Made by a program: the position numbers and the translations under genes
Notes under the pieces: model-generated
Told to the model about the DNA's origin: nothing
What the model saw: the letters and a program-made list of their open reading frames with translations, nothing else
The model's database searches: none
Source of the DNA: Acidobacteriota bacterium
GTDB taxonomy: Bacteria > Acidobacteriota > Terriglobia > Bryobacterales > Bryobacteraceae
Assembly: GCA_016201205.1 (NCBI GenBank)
Contig: JACQDF010000165.1
Location: 1 to 40,939, forward strand
Reading direction: 5' to 3'
Length of the DNA: 40,939 nucleotides
Shown: positions 9,154 through 17,996 of the stretch, piece after piece
Layout: the number at the start of each line of letters is the position of its first letter
Numbering within the stretch: the stretch's first letter is position 1

Positions 9154-9210
9154 TAAGTCTAATCCAAACCTCTGGCACGTGTCAATGGATCGGAGCGCCG
9201 GGATGGGAAA

Positions 9211-9228
9211 AAACGCTTGACAGCGTTT
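9211..9228. promoter_or_regulatory. 18-bp palindromic operator candidate
   Basis: AAACGCT-TGAC-AGCGTTT is a perfect inverted repeat with 7-base arms and a 4-base centre. It overlaps the whole -35 hexamer of the promoter reading into the TonB-receptor operon, so a bound protein would block RNA polymerase. The adjacent divergent ROK regulator is the obvious candidate, although the AAACGCT/AGCGTTT form also resembles LacI-family sites. Confidence 0.65.
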
Positions 9229-9245
9229 ATTTCTTAGTGTAGGCT
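9217..9245 (+). promoter_or_regulatory. Sigma70-type promoter of the TonB/GH20/APC/M20 operon
   Basis: A consensus -35 TTGACA (9217-9222) is followed after 17 bases by TAGGCT (9240-9245), which matches TATAAT at three of six positions including the key second A and final T. It lies about 130 bases before the receptor ATG, giving a long leader. The -35 is embedded in the palindrome at 9211-9228. Confidence 0.6.
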
Positions 9246-9373
9246 ACAGCAAAGTTTCCGCATCGGGGCGTTTTGTGTTTTGACCAGTTTCTTGTGATCG
9301 GCAAGTAAGTGGTTCAATCGCGAAGTGAGCTCGCAGGATGCGCGCTTTTAAACCGCCTAGCGGGAGGCACCAA

Positions 9374-12300
9374 ATGAACGAGCAAAAAAGAATGAGCCGG
9401 GTGGCCTGGCTCTTGGCCGGCTGGATGTCGATGGCGGCGCCGCTGGCGGCGCAGACGGGCACGGGCGTGGTCCGGGGCACGGTGCTGGACGCCACCCGTT
9501 CCACCGTCCCCAACGCCAAGGTGACCCTCACCAACCAGAGCACCAACATCGGGCGGACCACGCAAACCTCCGCCGTTGGCATCTATTACTTCGGCGCGGT
9601 TCTGCCGGGACCTTATTCCCTGGCGGTCGAGTCGGCGGGATTCAAGAAATGGTCCGGCACGCTGGTGCTGGAAGCGGGGCAGACCGCCGCCATCGAACCG
9701 GTTCTGGAGGTGGGCAGCCTGGAGGCGACCATCGAGGTCACCGAGGCCACTCCGATTATCACCACCGAGAGCAGCGAAGTCGCGGACGTGAAAGACGCGC
9801 TGCGCATCCGCCAGCTTCCGCTCAACGGGCGCTCGGTGGCGACGCTGTTCAATCTGACGCCGGGAGTCGAGGGCGGCGGAGTTCCGCGGGTCAACGGCCT
9901 CAAGGTGGGATCCGCGGAACTGCTGCTGGACGGGATCTCGCTGGTCGACCGGTTTGGAGGAGGACTCCGCGCCGGCGTCTCGCCGGGCCTGGACACGATC
10001 CAGGAGTTCCGGATCGAGACCGCCGGGTCCAGCGCGCAGTACTCCCGTCCGGCGACGGTCACCCTGGTGACCAAGGGCGGAACCAACTCCGTGCATGCCA
10101 CCGCCTTTGAGACGCTGCGCAACAACGGCGGAGGCCTTCGGGCGCGGGCGCGCCAGGACGGCAACACGCCGGCCCTGCTGATCCGCAATGAGTTCGGCGC
10201 CTCAGCCGGCGGACCCGTCCACCTCGGCAAGTGGTATGACGGCCGCAACAAAAGCTTCTGGTTTGTCGCCTACGAGGCCTTGAAGCAGCGCGAGAAGACG
10301 TTTTACTCCGACGTGGTCCCGACGCCGCAGATGTGGCAGGGCGACTTCACCGGGGTGATCGACGCCAACAATCGGCGGACGACCATCTACGATCCGCTGA
10401 CCACGGGCGCCAATGGGACCCGAACGCCGTTCACCGGCAACATCGTCCCCAGGGCCCGGATCGCCCCGATTTTCGCCGTGATGGAGGCGGTGACCCACCT
10501 GCCGACCAGCGGCGCGAATCCCTACCAGGCGGAAAACCTCCGGGAGTTCTACCCGCAGAAGACCAACGACAACACCATTACAGTCCGGGGCGACCACCTC
10601 TTCTCCGACAACGACAGTATTTCCGGACGATTCACCCGCTCGCACCGCGATTTCAACCAGAACGGAGGCCGGTTCGGCGGGCCGCGCCTGGGCGTTCCGG
10701 ATGGCTATGGCTCCAGCCGCATCGACGCCCGGCTTTACAACGCGTATGTCCGCCACACCCACCTGTTTACTCCCAACATGTTCACCGAGACGCAACTGGC
10801 GGTGAACCGCGCGCCCAAGAGCTCCGGCACCCTGGCCGACTTCACCGATTGGCCGGCCAAACTGGGATTCCCCAACCCGTTCGGCGCGCGCGGTTGGCCG
10901 AGCATCTGTACGGACACCTTCTGCTGGGACGCCGATAACCGCAAGGACGAGATGCTGACCGGCCATGTGCTCGAGAACAACACCACCTGGATCCGGGGCA
11001 AGCACTCGATCAAGTTCGGCGGCAAAGTTCGCCTCGAGTACAACAACATCCGCGAGCTCCAGCAGAGCCAAGGCTCGCACGACTTCGCCGGCGACTGGAC
11101 GGCGCAGTATAACCCGAGCGACGATGAGGCGGTCTCGTTCACCGGCGACGGGCTGGCCGCCATGGCCCTGGGGCTGCCCACTTACCTTTCCAATCAGTAC
11201 AACCGCGGCTACTTCTATTTCCAGCAGAAGGAGTTCGGCCTCTACTTCCAGGACACCTGGAAGGTCTCCAGCCGGCTGACCTTGGACCTGGGTCTGCGCT
11301 GGGACAAGTGGACCGCCTACCAGGAAAAGTACAACCGGCTGGTCAACGTCGATCTCCGGAACTTCGCCGGCAAGTTCGAAGTCATCACGCCGAAGAACGT
11401 GCGGATGGAGGATCTGCCCGGAGTTCCGCCGGCGGTGCTGGCGTCCTGGGCCAAGCGCGGGCTGACTTGGAAGACCGCGCAAAGCGCCGGCCTGCCCGAC
11501 AGTCTGATCGCGGGCGACAACAATAACTTCGGCCCCAGGATCGGCGCCGCGTTCAAGCTGAACGACAAGACAGTGCTCCGGGCGAGCTATGGAGAATACT
11601 TCTGGACCATGCCGCTGTCGCAGATCCTCCAGGCTTCGCGCAGCAATCCGCCGCTGAACCTGCGGTTTGAGAACCCCATCAGCAGCAAGGATGGCACCGA
11701 CACGTTCGCGGTGCGCACGGCTCCGCGGCCGGAGTTCTTCGTGGGCCGCGCGACAGTGGATACGCAGGGGATTATCAACCTGCCGAGCTCGGCCCGCGGA
11801 ATGGTGCCTCTGGATGCGTTTGGCTGGAAGGACGCCCACGCGCGGTCGTGGCATTTCACCATCGAGCGGGAAGTGATGCGGAACACCGCGCTTCGCTTGA
11901 GCTACATCGGAGATCACGCCGGGAACCTGGAGCAGAAGTTCGCTGTCAATCCGCGCGAAGCCGAGTATAATTACGTCGCCCGAACCGGGCAGAATCCGCC
12001 AGGCAGCCGCGATCTCATGCGCCAGAACAAAGACTGGGCCTTTTCGAACGCCACGAACCGGACCGGCTTTTCCAACACGCACTCGCTGCAAGCGGAAGTG
12101 GAGCGCCGCTACAGCAACGGCCTGGCCTTCCAGTGGTTCTACGTGTTCACGCGATCGCTGACCACCACTGATGCCGGCGGCTTTACCAGCGGCGGCGGCA
12201 GCATCAACTCGACCAACGGCGTTTCCGAAGTCCCCGAGAACATCCAACTGCTGGGCGCCGGAAACTCCAGCTATGACCAGCGGCTGCGTTTGGGCTATCA

Positions 12301-12976
12301 GAACTCGACCGAAGTGCCGCCGCAGCGCGTCCGCTTTAACGCCATCTACGATCTGCCCTTCGGCAAAGGGAAACGCTTCGGCAGCGGCGCTTCGGGCGCC
12401 CTCAACCACTTGATCGGCGGCTGGCAGATTGCGACCATCGGCGATTGGCGCGGCGGTCTGTGGGGCGGCGTCAGCTCGGCACGCTACCTGTTCGGCGATC
12501 CGACCTTGAGCGCGGACCAGCGCCTGGATCTGACCTTCGCCGGCCGGCCGCAGCGCTTGTGGTTCCGCGGCGACTTCAATCCGACGCTGGCGTCCAACGT
12601 CGATCAGCAGGCGTTGCAGCGGCTGGTGCCCCTCAACCAGGGCGATCGAGTCCTGCGGCAGCTTGGGTCGGCCTTCAACAACCGGCTCCCGCAGACCCTG
12701 GCTAACGGCACGCTCCGCCAGACTCCTATCACCGACACGGTGAACTGGAACGCCCGGGCCTTCTATCTCGGACCGGGCGCCTGGAACACCGATGTTTCCG
12801 TGTACAAGAACTTCCAGGTCGCGGAGGCCTTCAGAGTGCGTTTTTCGGCGGACTTCTTCAACGCCTTCAATCACCCGAACGACGGGAACCCGAACGCGAC
12901 GACCGGATTGCAGGACTTGAGCACGCAACCCAACGCGCCGCGGATCATTCAGTTCTCGCTGCGCCTGGAGTTCTAG
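9374..12976 (+). CDS. TonB-dependent-receptor-like outer membrane protein with CarboxypepD-regulatory domain
   Basis: The 1200-residue outer membrane protein has a signal peptide (1-27, cleavage after PLAA before QTGTG). A carboxypeptidase-regulatory-like beta domain follows (about 30-105, including VVRGTVLDATRS), then a plug domain (about 125-235, with LPLNGRSVATLFNLTPGV and IQEFRIETAG) and a long barrel ending in an aromatic residue (SLRLEF), as required for outer membrane insertion. No clear TonB box is visible. The start is ATG 9374, with GGGAGG six bases upstream; a frame open from 9338 lacks such a site. It is the first gene of the operon with the hexosaminidase, permease and deacylase, so it probably imports their substrate. 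The substrate itself cannot be read from sequence. Confidence 0.9.
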   Translation: MNEQKRMSRVAWLLAGWMSMAAPLAAQTGTGVVRGTVLDATRSTVPNAKVTLTNQSTNIGRTTQTSAVGIYYFGAVLPGPYSLAVESAGFKKWSGTLVLEAGQTAAIEPVLEVGSLEATIEVTEATPIITTESSEVADVKDALRIRQLPLNGRSVATLFNLTPGVEGGGVPRVNGLKVGSAELLLDGISLVDRFGGGLRAGVSPGLDTIQEFRIETAGSSAQYSRPATVTLVTKGGTNSVHATAFETLRNNGGGLRARARQDGNTPALLIRNEFGASAGGPVHLGKWYDGRNKSFWFVAYEALKQREKTFYSDVVPTPQMWQGDFTGVIDANNRRTTIYDPLTTGANGTRTPFTGNIVPRARIAPIFAVMEAVTHLPTSGANPYQAENLREFYPQKTNDNTITVRGDHLFSDNDSISGRFTRSHRDFNQNGGRFGGPRLGVPDGYGSSRIDARLYNAYVRHTHLFTPNMFTETQLAVNRAPKSSGTLADFTDWPAKLGFPNPFGARGWPSICTDTFCWDADNRKDEMLTGHVLENNTTWIRGKHSIKFGGKVRLEYNNIRELQQSQGSHDFAGDWTAQYNPSDDEAVSFTGDGLAAMALGLPTYLSNQYNRGYFYFQQKEFGLYFQDTWKVSSRLTLDLGLRWDKWTAYQEKYNRLVNVDLRNFAGKFEVITPKNVRMEDLPGVPPAVLASWAKRGLTWKTAQSAGLPDSLIAGDNNNFGPRIGAAFKLNDKTVLRASYGEYFWTMPLSQILQASRSNPPLNLRFENPISSKDGTDTFAVRTAPRPEFFVGRATVDTQGIINLPSSARGMVPLDAFGWKDAHARSWHFTIEREVMRNTALRLSYIGDHAGNLEQKFAVNPREAEYNYVARTGQNPPGSRDLMRQNKDWAFSNATNRTGFSNTHSLQAEVERRYSNGLAFQWFYVFTRSLTTTDAGGFTSGGGSINSTNGVSEVPENIQLLGAGNSSYDQRLRLGYQNSTEVPPQRVRFNAIYDLPFGKGKRFGSGASGALNHLIGGWQIATIGDWRGGLWGGVSSARYLFGDPTLSADQRLDLTFAGRPQRLWFRGDFNPTLASNVDQQALQRLVPLNQGDRVLRQLGSAFNNRLPQTLANGTLRQTPITDTVNWNARAFYLGPGAWNTDVSVYKNFQVAEAFRVRFSADFFNAFNHPNDGNPNATTGLQDLSTQPNAPRIIQFSLRLEF

Positions 12977-12994
12977 CCGAAGGAAACGGCGGCC

Positions 12995-15262
12995 ATGTGG
13001 AAAGCCCTGCCCGTCTGTTTCCTCACGGCCGCCGTCGCCTGGTCCCAGCCGCCGGCCACGCCACTCTGGCTGCGCGGCTACTCGGTGATTCCGACCCCGC
13101 AAAAGGTGGAGCTCGAACCGGGAGACGTCGAGTTCAACGGCTCCTGGGGATATCGCGCGGACGGTGTCGCGGCCAACCACATCGCCGTCCGCTCGCTTCT
13201 CAAAGACCTGCGCGAGTTCCACTCAATCGATCTCCGGCCAGCCGGGGCGACGAACATCATCCGCCTCTCGGTGCGGAAAGGCACGGTGGCCACGCCGGGC
13301 GATCCCGAGATCCACCCGCAAGGCTACCGGCTGAAGATCGCGCCCAGCCTGGTCGAGATTACCGGCAATGGTGACGCGGGCCTGTTCTACGGCGTCCAGA
13401 CGCTGGTTCAACTGTTGAAACCAGGCCCGCGCGGCGGCCTGCTGCTGCCCGGGGCGACGATCGACGACTGGCCGGCCCTCCAGCTTCGCTTCCTGCACTG
13501 GGACACCAAGCATCACCAGGACCGGATGGAAACGCTCAAGAGGTATCTGGACTGGGCCGCGCGCTTCAAGGTGAACATGATCGGATTCGAGCTCGAGGAC
13601 AAGTTCGAGTACCCGTCGAATCCGGTGATCGGCGCTCCGGGCGCCTTCACCGTCGCCCAGTTGCAGGAGATCGTCAATTACGGGCTGGAGCGCTTCATTC
13701 AGGTGGTGGCAAACATCCAGGCGCCGGCGCATCTGGCCTACGTGCTGAAGCATCCGCAGTTCGCCCACCTCCGCGCCGACGGCAACAACTATCAGGCCTG
13801 CCTGTGTGACGAGGAGTCCTACAAGCTGATCTTCCAGATGTACGATGACGTGATCCAGGCCACGCGCGGCGTCGACTACTTCTTCGTGTCCACCGACGAG
13901 ATCTACTACGCGGGCATTGGCGCCAGGTGCGACCAGCCCGACAACCCGGCCAACCGCAGCCTGAAGTGGGCCGAATTCGCCCGACGCGCGCACGATCACC
14001 TGGCCAGGCGCGGCCGGCGAATGCTGGCCCGGCTCGAGTATCCGCTGCTCCCCGAGCACCTCAAGCTGATTCCTTCCGGCGTCATCGACGGCGTGATCGG
14101 CGAGCCGGAATACATCCCCATCGAAAAGCAAAAAGGAATGCGCCAACTGGCATATGTCTCGATGCAGGGCGCCGAATTCCTGTTCCCCGACCACCTGGGC
14201 CTGGAGAGCGAGTTGCGCGACCCTCCGGCTCCGGGTGCGGACGATCCGCTCGAGTTCGAGCGCGGCCTGGCCACCGGCCGCATCCAGGCGGCCTTCGAGC
14301 AGATCTCCTTCGGACGGGTGTGGCAGGCCAACCCGATCGGCGTCTTCGGCGCGGCCTGGGGGGACTCGGGCCTGCACAACGAGACCTTCTGGCTGGGCTG
14401 GTCGGCGGTGGCCCAGTATGGCTGGACGACCGGCACGCCGAGTCCGGAGCAGCACGTCGCCGAGTTCATGAACGTCTACTACGGCCCGCGGGCGACGGGG
14501 ATGGCCGAGATTTACCGGTCGCTCCAGCGCCAGGCGCGCGCGTGGCAGCGCGCCTGGGAGCGCGTGGTTTCGCGGGTGCGCGGCCCCGGCTACGGCAATT
14601 CGGACGGGAAGGGAATCGGCGCCACGCGGTACGATCAGACTCTGACTCCGCCCGCAATTCCACAGATGACCGACCTGAAGTTCCAGCCCCGTTTCATCGC
14701 TGCCTACCGGCGATTCCTGGCCCAGGCGCCCAGCCGTTCGCTCGAGAACGATCAACTGCTCCACGCCTTGCAGGCCAACTTCGCCCGCGTGGACCGCAAC
14801 CAGTACAACCTGGAAGTGCTGGCGCAGCTCACCAGGTTCATCGGTCATCACTGGCGCCTTCTGTTAGGGCTGGCCGACGCCGAGAGCTCGCTCGAGCGGG
14901 CGCAGGCGGCGGCGCAGAAGAATGACGCGGAACAGGCGGTGGGTCACCTGGTGGCCGCCTACAACACAGCCGGCCGCCTCGAGAAGGAGGGACGGGAAAG
15001 CTTCCGGCAACTGGCCGCAGTTTTTGAAAAGAGCCAATACCCGAAAGGCCGGCCGGCTGGCGGCAAGCGCTTCGTGCATGTGGTGGACGATACCAAGGAC
15101 CACTGGGCCGACCGCCGGCCGGACTGGAGCTACATGTTCGCCCCCGAAGAGAGCATCGGGCTGGATGGCTGGCGGAAACAGCTTCGGCAGGTGATCGAGG
15201 CCTACGCGAAGGCGCGCCATGTTGCGGTGAGGGGACTCTCCGAGGCTCGGCTTGAAGAATAG
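12995..15262 (+). CDS. Secreted GH20-type beta-N-acetylhexosaminidase
   Basis: The 755-residue exported hydrolase has a signal peptide (1-17, cleavage after AWS or nearby). It carries the GH20 N-terminal zincin-like domain (about 30-150, with GYSVIPTPQKVEL and the typical GDAGLFYGVQTL) and a catalytic TIM barrel from about 165. The catalytic Asp-Glu pair of GH20 is D301-E302 in FFVSTDEIYYAG; the usual H-x-G-G-D-E reads V-S-T-D-E, so the two glycines are replaced. Substrate-assisted cleavage of terminal GlcNAc or GalNAc is the family reaction. A helical C-terminal region (about 600-750) is unassigned. AAGGA lies 10 bases before the ATG; the gene begins 18 bases after the receptor and its stop overlaps the permease start. 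Confidence 0.82.
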   Translation: MWKALPVCFLTAAVAWSQPPATPLWLRGYSVIPTPQKVELEPGDVEFNGSWGYRADGVAANHIAVRSLLKDLREFHSIDLRPAGATNIIRLSVRKGTVATPGDPEIHPQGYRLKIAPSLVEITGNGDAGLFYGVQTLVQLLKPGPRGGLLLPGATIDDWPALQLRFLHWDTKHHQDRMETLKRYLDWAARFKVNMIGFELEDKFEYPSNPVIGAPGAFTVAQLQEIVNYGLERFIQVVANIQAPAHLAYVLKHPQFAHLRADGNNYQACLCDEESYKLIFQMYDDVIQATRGVDYFFVSTDEIYYAGIGARCDQPDNPANRSLKWAEFARRAHDHLARRGRRMLARLEYPLLPEHLKLIPSGVIDGVIGEPEYIPIEKQKGMRQLAYVSMQGAEFLFPDHLGLESELRDPPAPGADDPLEFERGLATGRIQAAFEQISFGRVWQANPIGVFGAAWGDSGLHNETFWLGWSAVAQYGWTTGTPSPEQHVAEFMNVYYGPRATGMAEIYRSLQRQARAWQRAWERVVSRVRGPGYGNSDGKGIGATRYDQTLTPPAIPQMTDLKFQPRFIAAYRRFLAQAPSRSLENDQLLHALQANFARVDRNQYNLEVLAQLTRFIGHHWRLLLGLADAESSLERAQAAAQKNDAEQAVGHLVAAYNTAGRLEKEGRESFRQLAAVFEKSQYPKGRPAGGKRFVHVVDDTKDHWADRRPDWSYMFAPEESIGLDGWRKQLRQVIEAYAKARHVAVRGLSEARLEE

Positions 15263-16595
15263 CGAGATCACGCTGGAAGCGCCGCAACTCAAGCGCGTGC
15301 TCACGCGCGGCGACCTGATCATCTACGGCCTGGTGATTCTCACGCCCACTGCCCCCTATCCGGTCTACGGAACCGTGCAGCAAGTCTCCGGGGGCCACGC
15401 GGCCCTCTGCTACCTCGTGGCCATGGTCGCGATGCTGTTCACCGCCGCCAGTTACGGCAAGATGTCGGTCGCCTTCCCCTCGGCGGGCTCGACCTACACC
15501 TACGTCCAGCGGGGCCTCAACGAGCATCTCGGCTTTCTGGCCGGCTGGGCGATGATGCTCGACTATTTCCTGATTCCGCTGTTGAGCGTGGTGTACGCGT
15601 CGCTCACCGCCGCTCGCTGGCTGCCGCAGGTCCCCTACCTGGTCTGGGCGCTGGTGTTCTCCCTGGCGATCACGCTGGTCAACGTGCAGGGGATCCGCAT
15701 GACTGCCCGGGCCAACGTCGTGCTGATGGCGGTCATGTCTGTCTCCACCGTGCTGTTCGCGGGGCTGGCGATCCGCTGGGTGGTCGCCGCCCAGGGCGTC
15801 GCCGGACTGCTCTCGCCCGCGGCGCTGTTCGATCCGGGGAGTTTCTCGCTGCGCCCGCTCATGCTCGGCGCCGGAATCGCCGCCCTGTCCTACATCGGCT
15901 TCGACGCCGTCTCGACGCTGGCCGAGGACAGCCGCAGCCCCGAGCGCGACATTGCCTGGGCCACCGTGGCCGTGTGTGCGCTCCAGACGATCCTCTGCGT
16001 GGTCACCGTTTACCTGGCCGCGGTCGCCTGGCCCGACCACCGGTCGTTCCCTCAAGTGGAAACGGCGATCCTGGATATCGGCGGCCGCATCGGTGGAGCA
16101 TGGATGTTCGGCTGGATCACCTTCGTGCTGCTGGTGGCCGGGTTGGCCAGCGCGTTGACCGGCCAGGCCGGCGCTTCCCGCCTGCTCTACGGCATGGGAC
16201 GCGAGGGCGCGATTTCCCGCCGCCTCTTCGGTCACCTCGACGCGCGCTCCTCGACCCCCACGCGCAGCGTGTGGCTCATGGGCGCGATCTCGCTCGCCGG
16301 CGCGCTGCTGGCGCGCTTTCAGCTCATCGTCGAATTGCTTAACTTCGGCGCCTTCGTCGGATTCATTCTGGTCAACCTGAGCGTGATCGGGCACTACTAC
16401 TATCGCCGGCGATCGCGCCGCCTCTGGAGCCATCTCCTGTTCCCGTCGCTGGGAGCGCTGGTCTGCGCGTACCTCTGGCTCAGCCTGACGGGGAAGGCCA
16501 AACTGGTTGGATTCGGGTGGATGGCGCTCGGGGCCCTCTACCTGGCAGTGATCACCCGGGGCTTCCGCGTCGCCCCGAGAAGACTGGAGGTCTGA
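15252..16595 (+). CDS. APC-superfamily amino acid permease
   Basis: This 447-residue inner membrane transporter has about twelve membrane segments and the APC-type N-terminal half (GGHAALCYLVAMVAM, then YGKMSVAFPSAGSTYTYVQR). The conserved small-residue stretch SYIGFDAVSTLAEDSRSPERD (about 215-235) is typical of the amino acid/polyamine/organocation group. It probably imports an amino acid, amino sugar acid or acylated amine by proton symport. The start is TTG 15252, inside the end of the hexosaminidase gene (11-base overlap), with GAGG six bases upstream. It ends in TGATG shared with the next start, so translation of the last three genes is probably coupled. Confidence 0.88.
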   Translation: MKNSEITLEAPQLKRVLTRGDLIIYGLVILTPTAPYPVYGTVQQVSGGHAALCYLVAMVAMLFTAASYGKMSVAFPSAGSTYTYVQRGLNEHLGFLAGWAMMLDYFLIPLLSVVYASLTAARWLPQVPYLVWALVFSLAITLVNVQGIRMTARANVVLMAVMSVSTVLFAGLAIRWVVAAQGVAGLLSPAALFDPGSFSLRPLMLGAGIAALSYIGFDAVSTLAEDSRSPERDIAWATVAVCALQTILCVVTVYLAAVAWPDHRSFPQVETAILDIGGRIGGAWMFGWITFVLLVAGLASALTGQAGASRLLYGMGREGAISRRLFGHLDARSSTPTRSVWLMGAISLAGALLARFQLIVELLNFGAFVGFILVNLSVIGHYYYRRRSRRLWSHLLFPSLGALVCAYLWLSLTGKAKLVGFGWMALGALYLAVITRGFRVAPRRLEV

Positions 16596-17947
16596 TGCTG
16601 GACCACCATCTCTGCGCCTATGTCGACGAGCACCAGGACCGGCTGGCCGCCATTGCCCGCGACCTCGTGCGGATACCCTCCGAGAACACCCCGCCGCACG
16701 GGAACGAGCAGGCCTGCCAGCACTACATCGCCGGCTTGCTCGGCCGCATCGGATGGCAGCCGATCCTCTATCGTCCCGACGAAGTTCCCGCCCTCACCAG
16801 CCATCCGCTGTATTGGCCGGGACGCGACTACACGGGCCGGCCGAACCTGGGCGCGCGCCGGTCGGGGACCGGCGGCGGGCGTTCCCTGCTCCTCTCCGGT
16901 CACGTGGACACCGTGCCGCGAGGGACCGAGCCCTGGACCCGCGATCCCTTCGGCGGCGAGATCGAAGGCAACCGCCTTTACGGCCGCGGCGCGAACGACA
17001 TGAAAGGCGGCGTGGCCACCAGTCTGTTCGTCGTGGAAGCCATCGCGAAGCTGGGGCTCGAGCTCGAGGGCGACCTGGTGTTCGAAACCGTGGTGGACGA
17101 GGAATTCGGGGGCTCGAACGGCACGCTGGCGGGCCGGCTGGCGGGTTTCAACGCCGACGCCGCCATCCTCCCCGAGCCATCCTTCTTGCGGATCTGCCCG
17201 GCCCAGCGCGGGGGCCGCACCGCGCACATCACGCTGCGCGCTCCCGGCGGCGTTCTCACGGAAGGCAAGTTTCCCACCGGAGTGCTGGAGCAGGTGCGCT
17301 ATTTTCTGACCAAGCTTCAGGACTTCGCCGCCGCACGCTGCGCGCGGGTGCGCGTGAACCAGTTCTACAAACATCATCCCGACCCGGTGCCGGTTTCCGT
17401 CACCAAGATCTTCACCGGTCCCTGGGGCCCTACCGAACCGATCACCATCCCGGAGGTCTGCCAGCTCGAGATCTACTGGCAGACGATGCCGGGCGAAGTG
17501 CAGCAAGAAGTGGAGCGCGAGTTCTTCGAGTGGCTCGAGGCCATCACGGCAGCCGCGCCGGAGCTGTTCGCCGCCAAGCCTCAGGTGGAGTTTCCGATTC
17601 GCTGGCTGCCGGGCTCCTTCATCCCGGCATCGGAACCAATCGTGACCGAGTTGACCTCCTGTGCCGCGGAGGTGTTGGGACGCCAGCCTCCGGTTGTGGG
17701 CATCGAGGGTCCCTGCGACATGTACATCTTCCATGAGTTCGGCATTCCGGCCGTCCTGTGGGGCCCGCGCGGCGGGAACACGCACGCCGCCGACGAATAC
17801 CTGGAACTGGACTCCGCGGTAGCGGCGGCCAAGACGCTGCTGCTGTTTGTCTGCCGCTGGTGCGGCGCCGCCGTGCCGGATTTCGAGGCTGTAGAATCGA
17901 CCCTTCCAAGAAGCTTCCCCCGCCGGACTGGACCGCGTTCAGGTTGA
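16595..17947 (+). CDS. M20-family metallo-deacylase/peptidase (ArgE/DapE type)
   Basis: The 450-residue cytoplasmic enzyme is of the acetylornithine deacetylase/succinyl-diaminopimelate desuccinylase group. Metal ligands and catalytic residues are in place: H103 and D105 (SGHVDTVPRG), D135 (GRGANDMKGG), catalytic E169 with ligand E170 (VDEEFGG), and a late histidine in GNTHAADEY. It would hydrolyse an N-acyl or peptide bond of the compound brought in by the permease. The start is ATG 16595, overlapping the permease stop by one base, with GGAGG five bases upstream; an earlier in-frame start at 16517 would run into the permease. It is convergent with hpnD; the palindromic repeat at 17953 lies just past its stop. 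The exact substrate is unknown. Confidence 0.9.
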   Translation: MLDHHLCAYVDEHQDRLAAIARDLVRIPSENTPPHGNEQACQHYIAGLLGRIGWQPILYRPDEVPALTSHPLYWPGRDYTGRPNLGARRSGTGGGRSLLLSGHVDTVPRGTEPWTRDPFGGEIEGNRLYGRGANDMKGGVATSLFVVEAIAKLGLELEGDLVFETVVDEEFGGSNGTLAGRLAGFNADAAILPEPSFLRICPAQRGGRTAHITLRAPGGVLTEGKFPTGVLEQVRYFLTKLQDFAAARCARVRVNQFYKHHPDPVPVSVTKIFTGPWGPTEPITIPEVCQLEIYWQTMPGEVQQEVEREFFEWLEAITAAAPELFAAKPQVEFPIRWLPGSFIPASEPIVTELTSCAAEVLGRQPPVVGIEGPCDMYIFHEFGIPAVLWGPRGGNTHAADEYLELDSAVAAAKTLLLFVCRWCGAAVPDFEAVESTLPRSFPRRTGPRSG

Positions 17948-17952
17948 CACCT

Positions 17953-17996
17953 CCGCTTGCTCATGCGCGCGGCTCAGAAAGCGCTTCCGAGCCGCG
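17953..17996 (-). repeat. 44-bp palindromic dispersed repeat, copy A
   Basis: On the minus strand this copy matches 34155-34198 at 43 of 44 bases. It folds as a hairpin with GCGGCTC paired to GAGCCGC around a GAAGCGCTTTC centre. It sits between the convergent M20 and hpnD genes, where it could act as a two-way terminator, and also provides the last eleven codons and stop of hpnD. Confidence 0.85.

Noticed and set aside
10202..13222. Open minus-strand frame of 1006 codons opposite the TonB-like receptor gene
   Set aside because: It is antisense to a well-supported receptor, has no recognisable domain, and its composition (R, A, V, G, E rich) is typical of a shadow frame in GC-rich DNA.
13223..14851. 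Long minus-strand frame of 542 codons opposite the GH20 gene
   Set aside because: Shadow of a gene with clear signal peptide and catalytic motif; no domain seen in the antisense frame.
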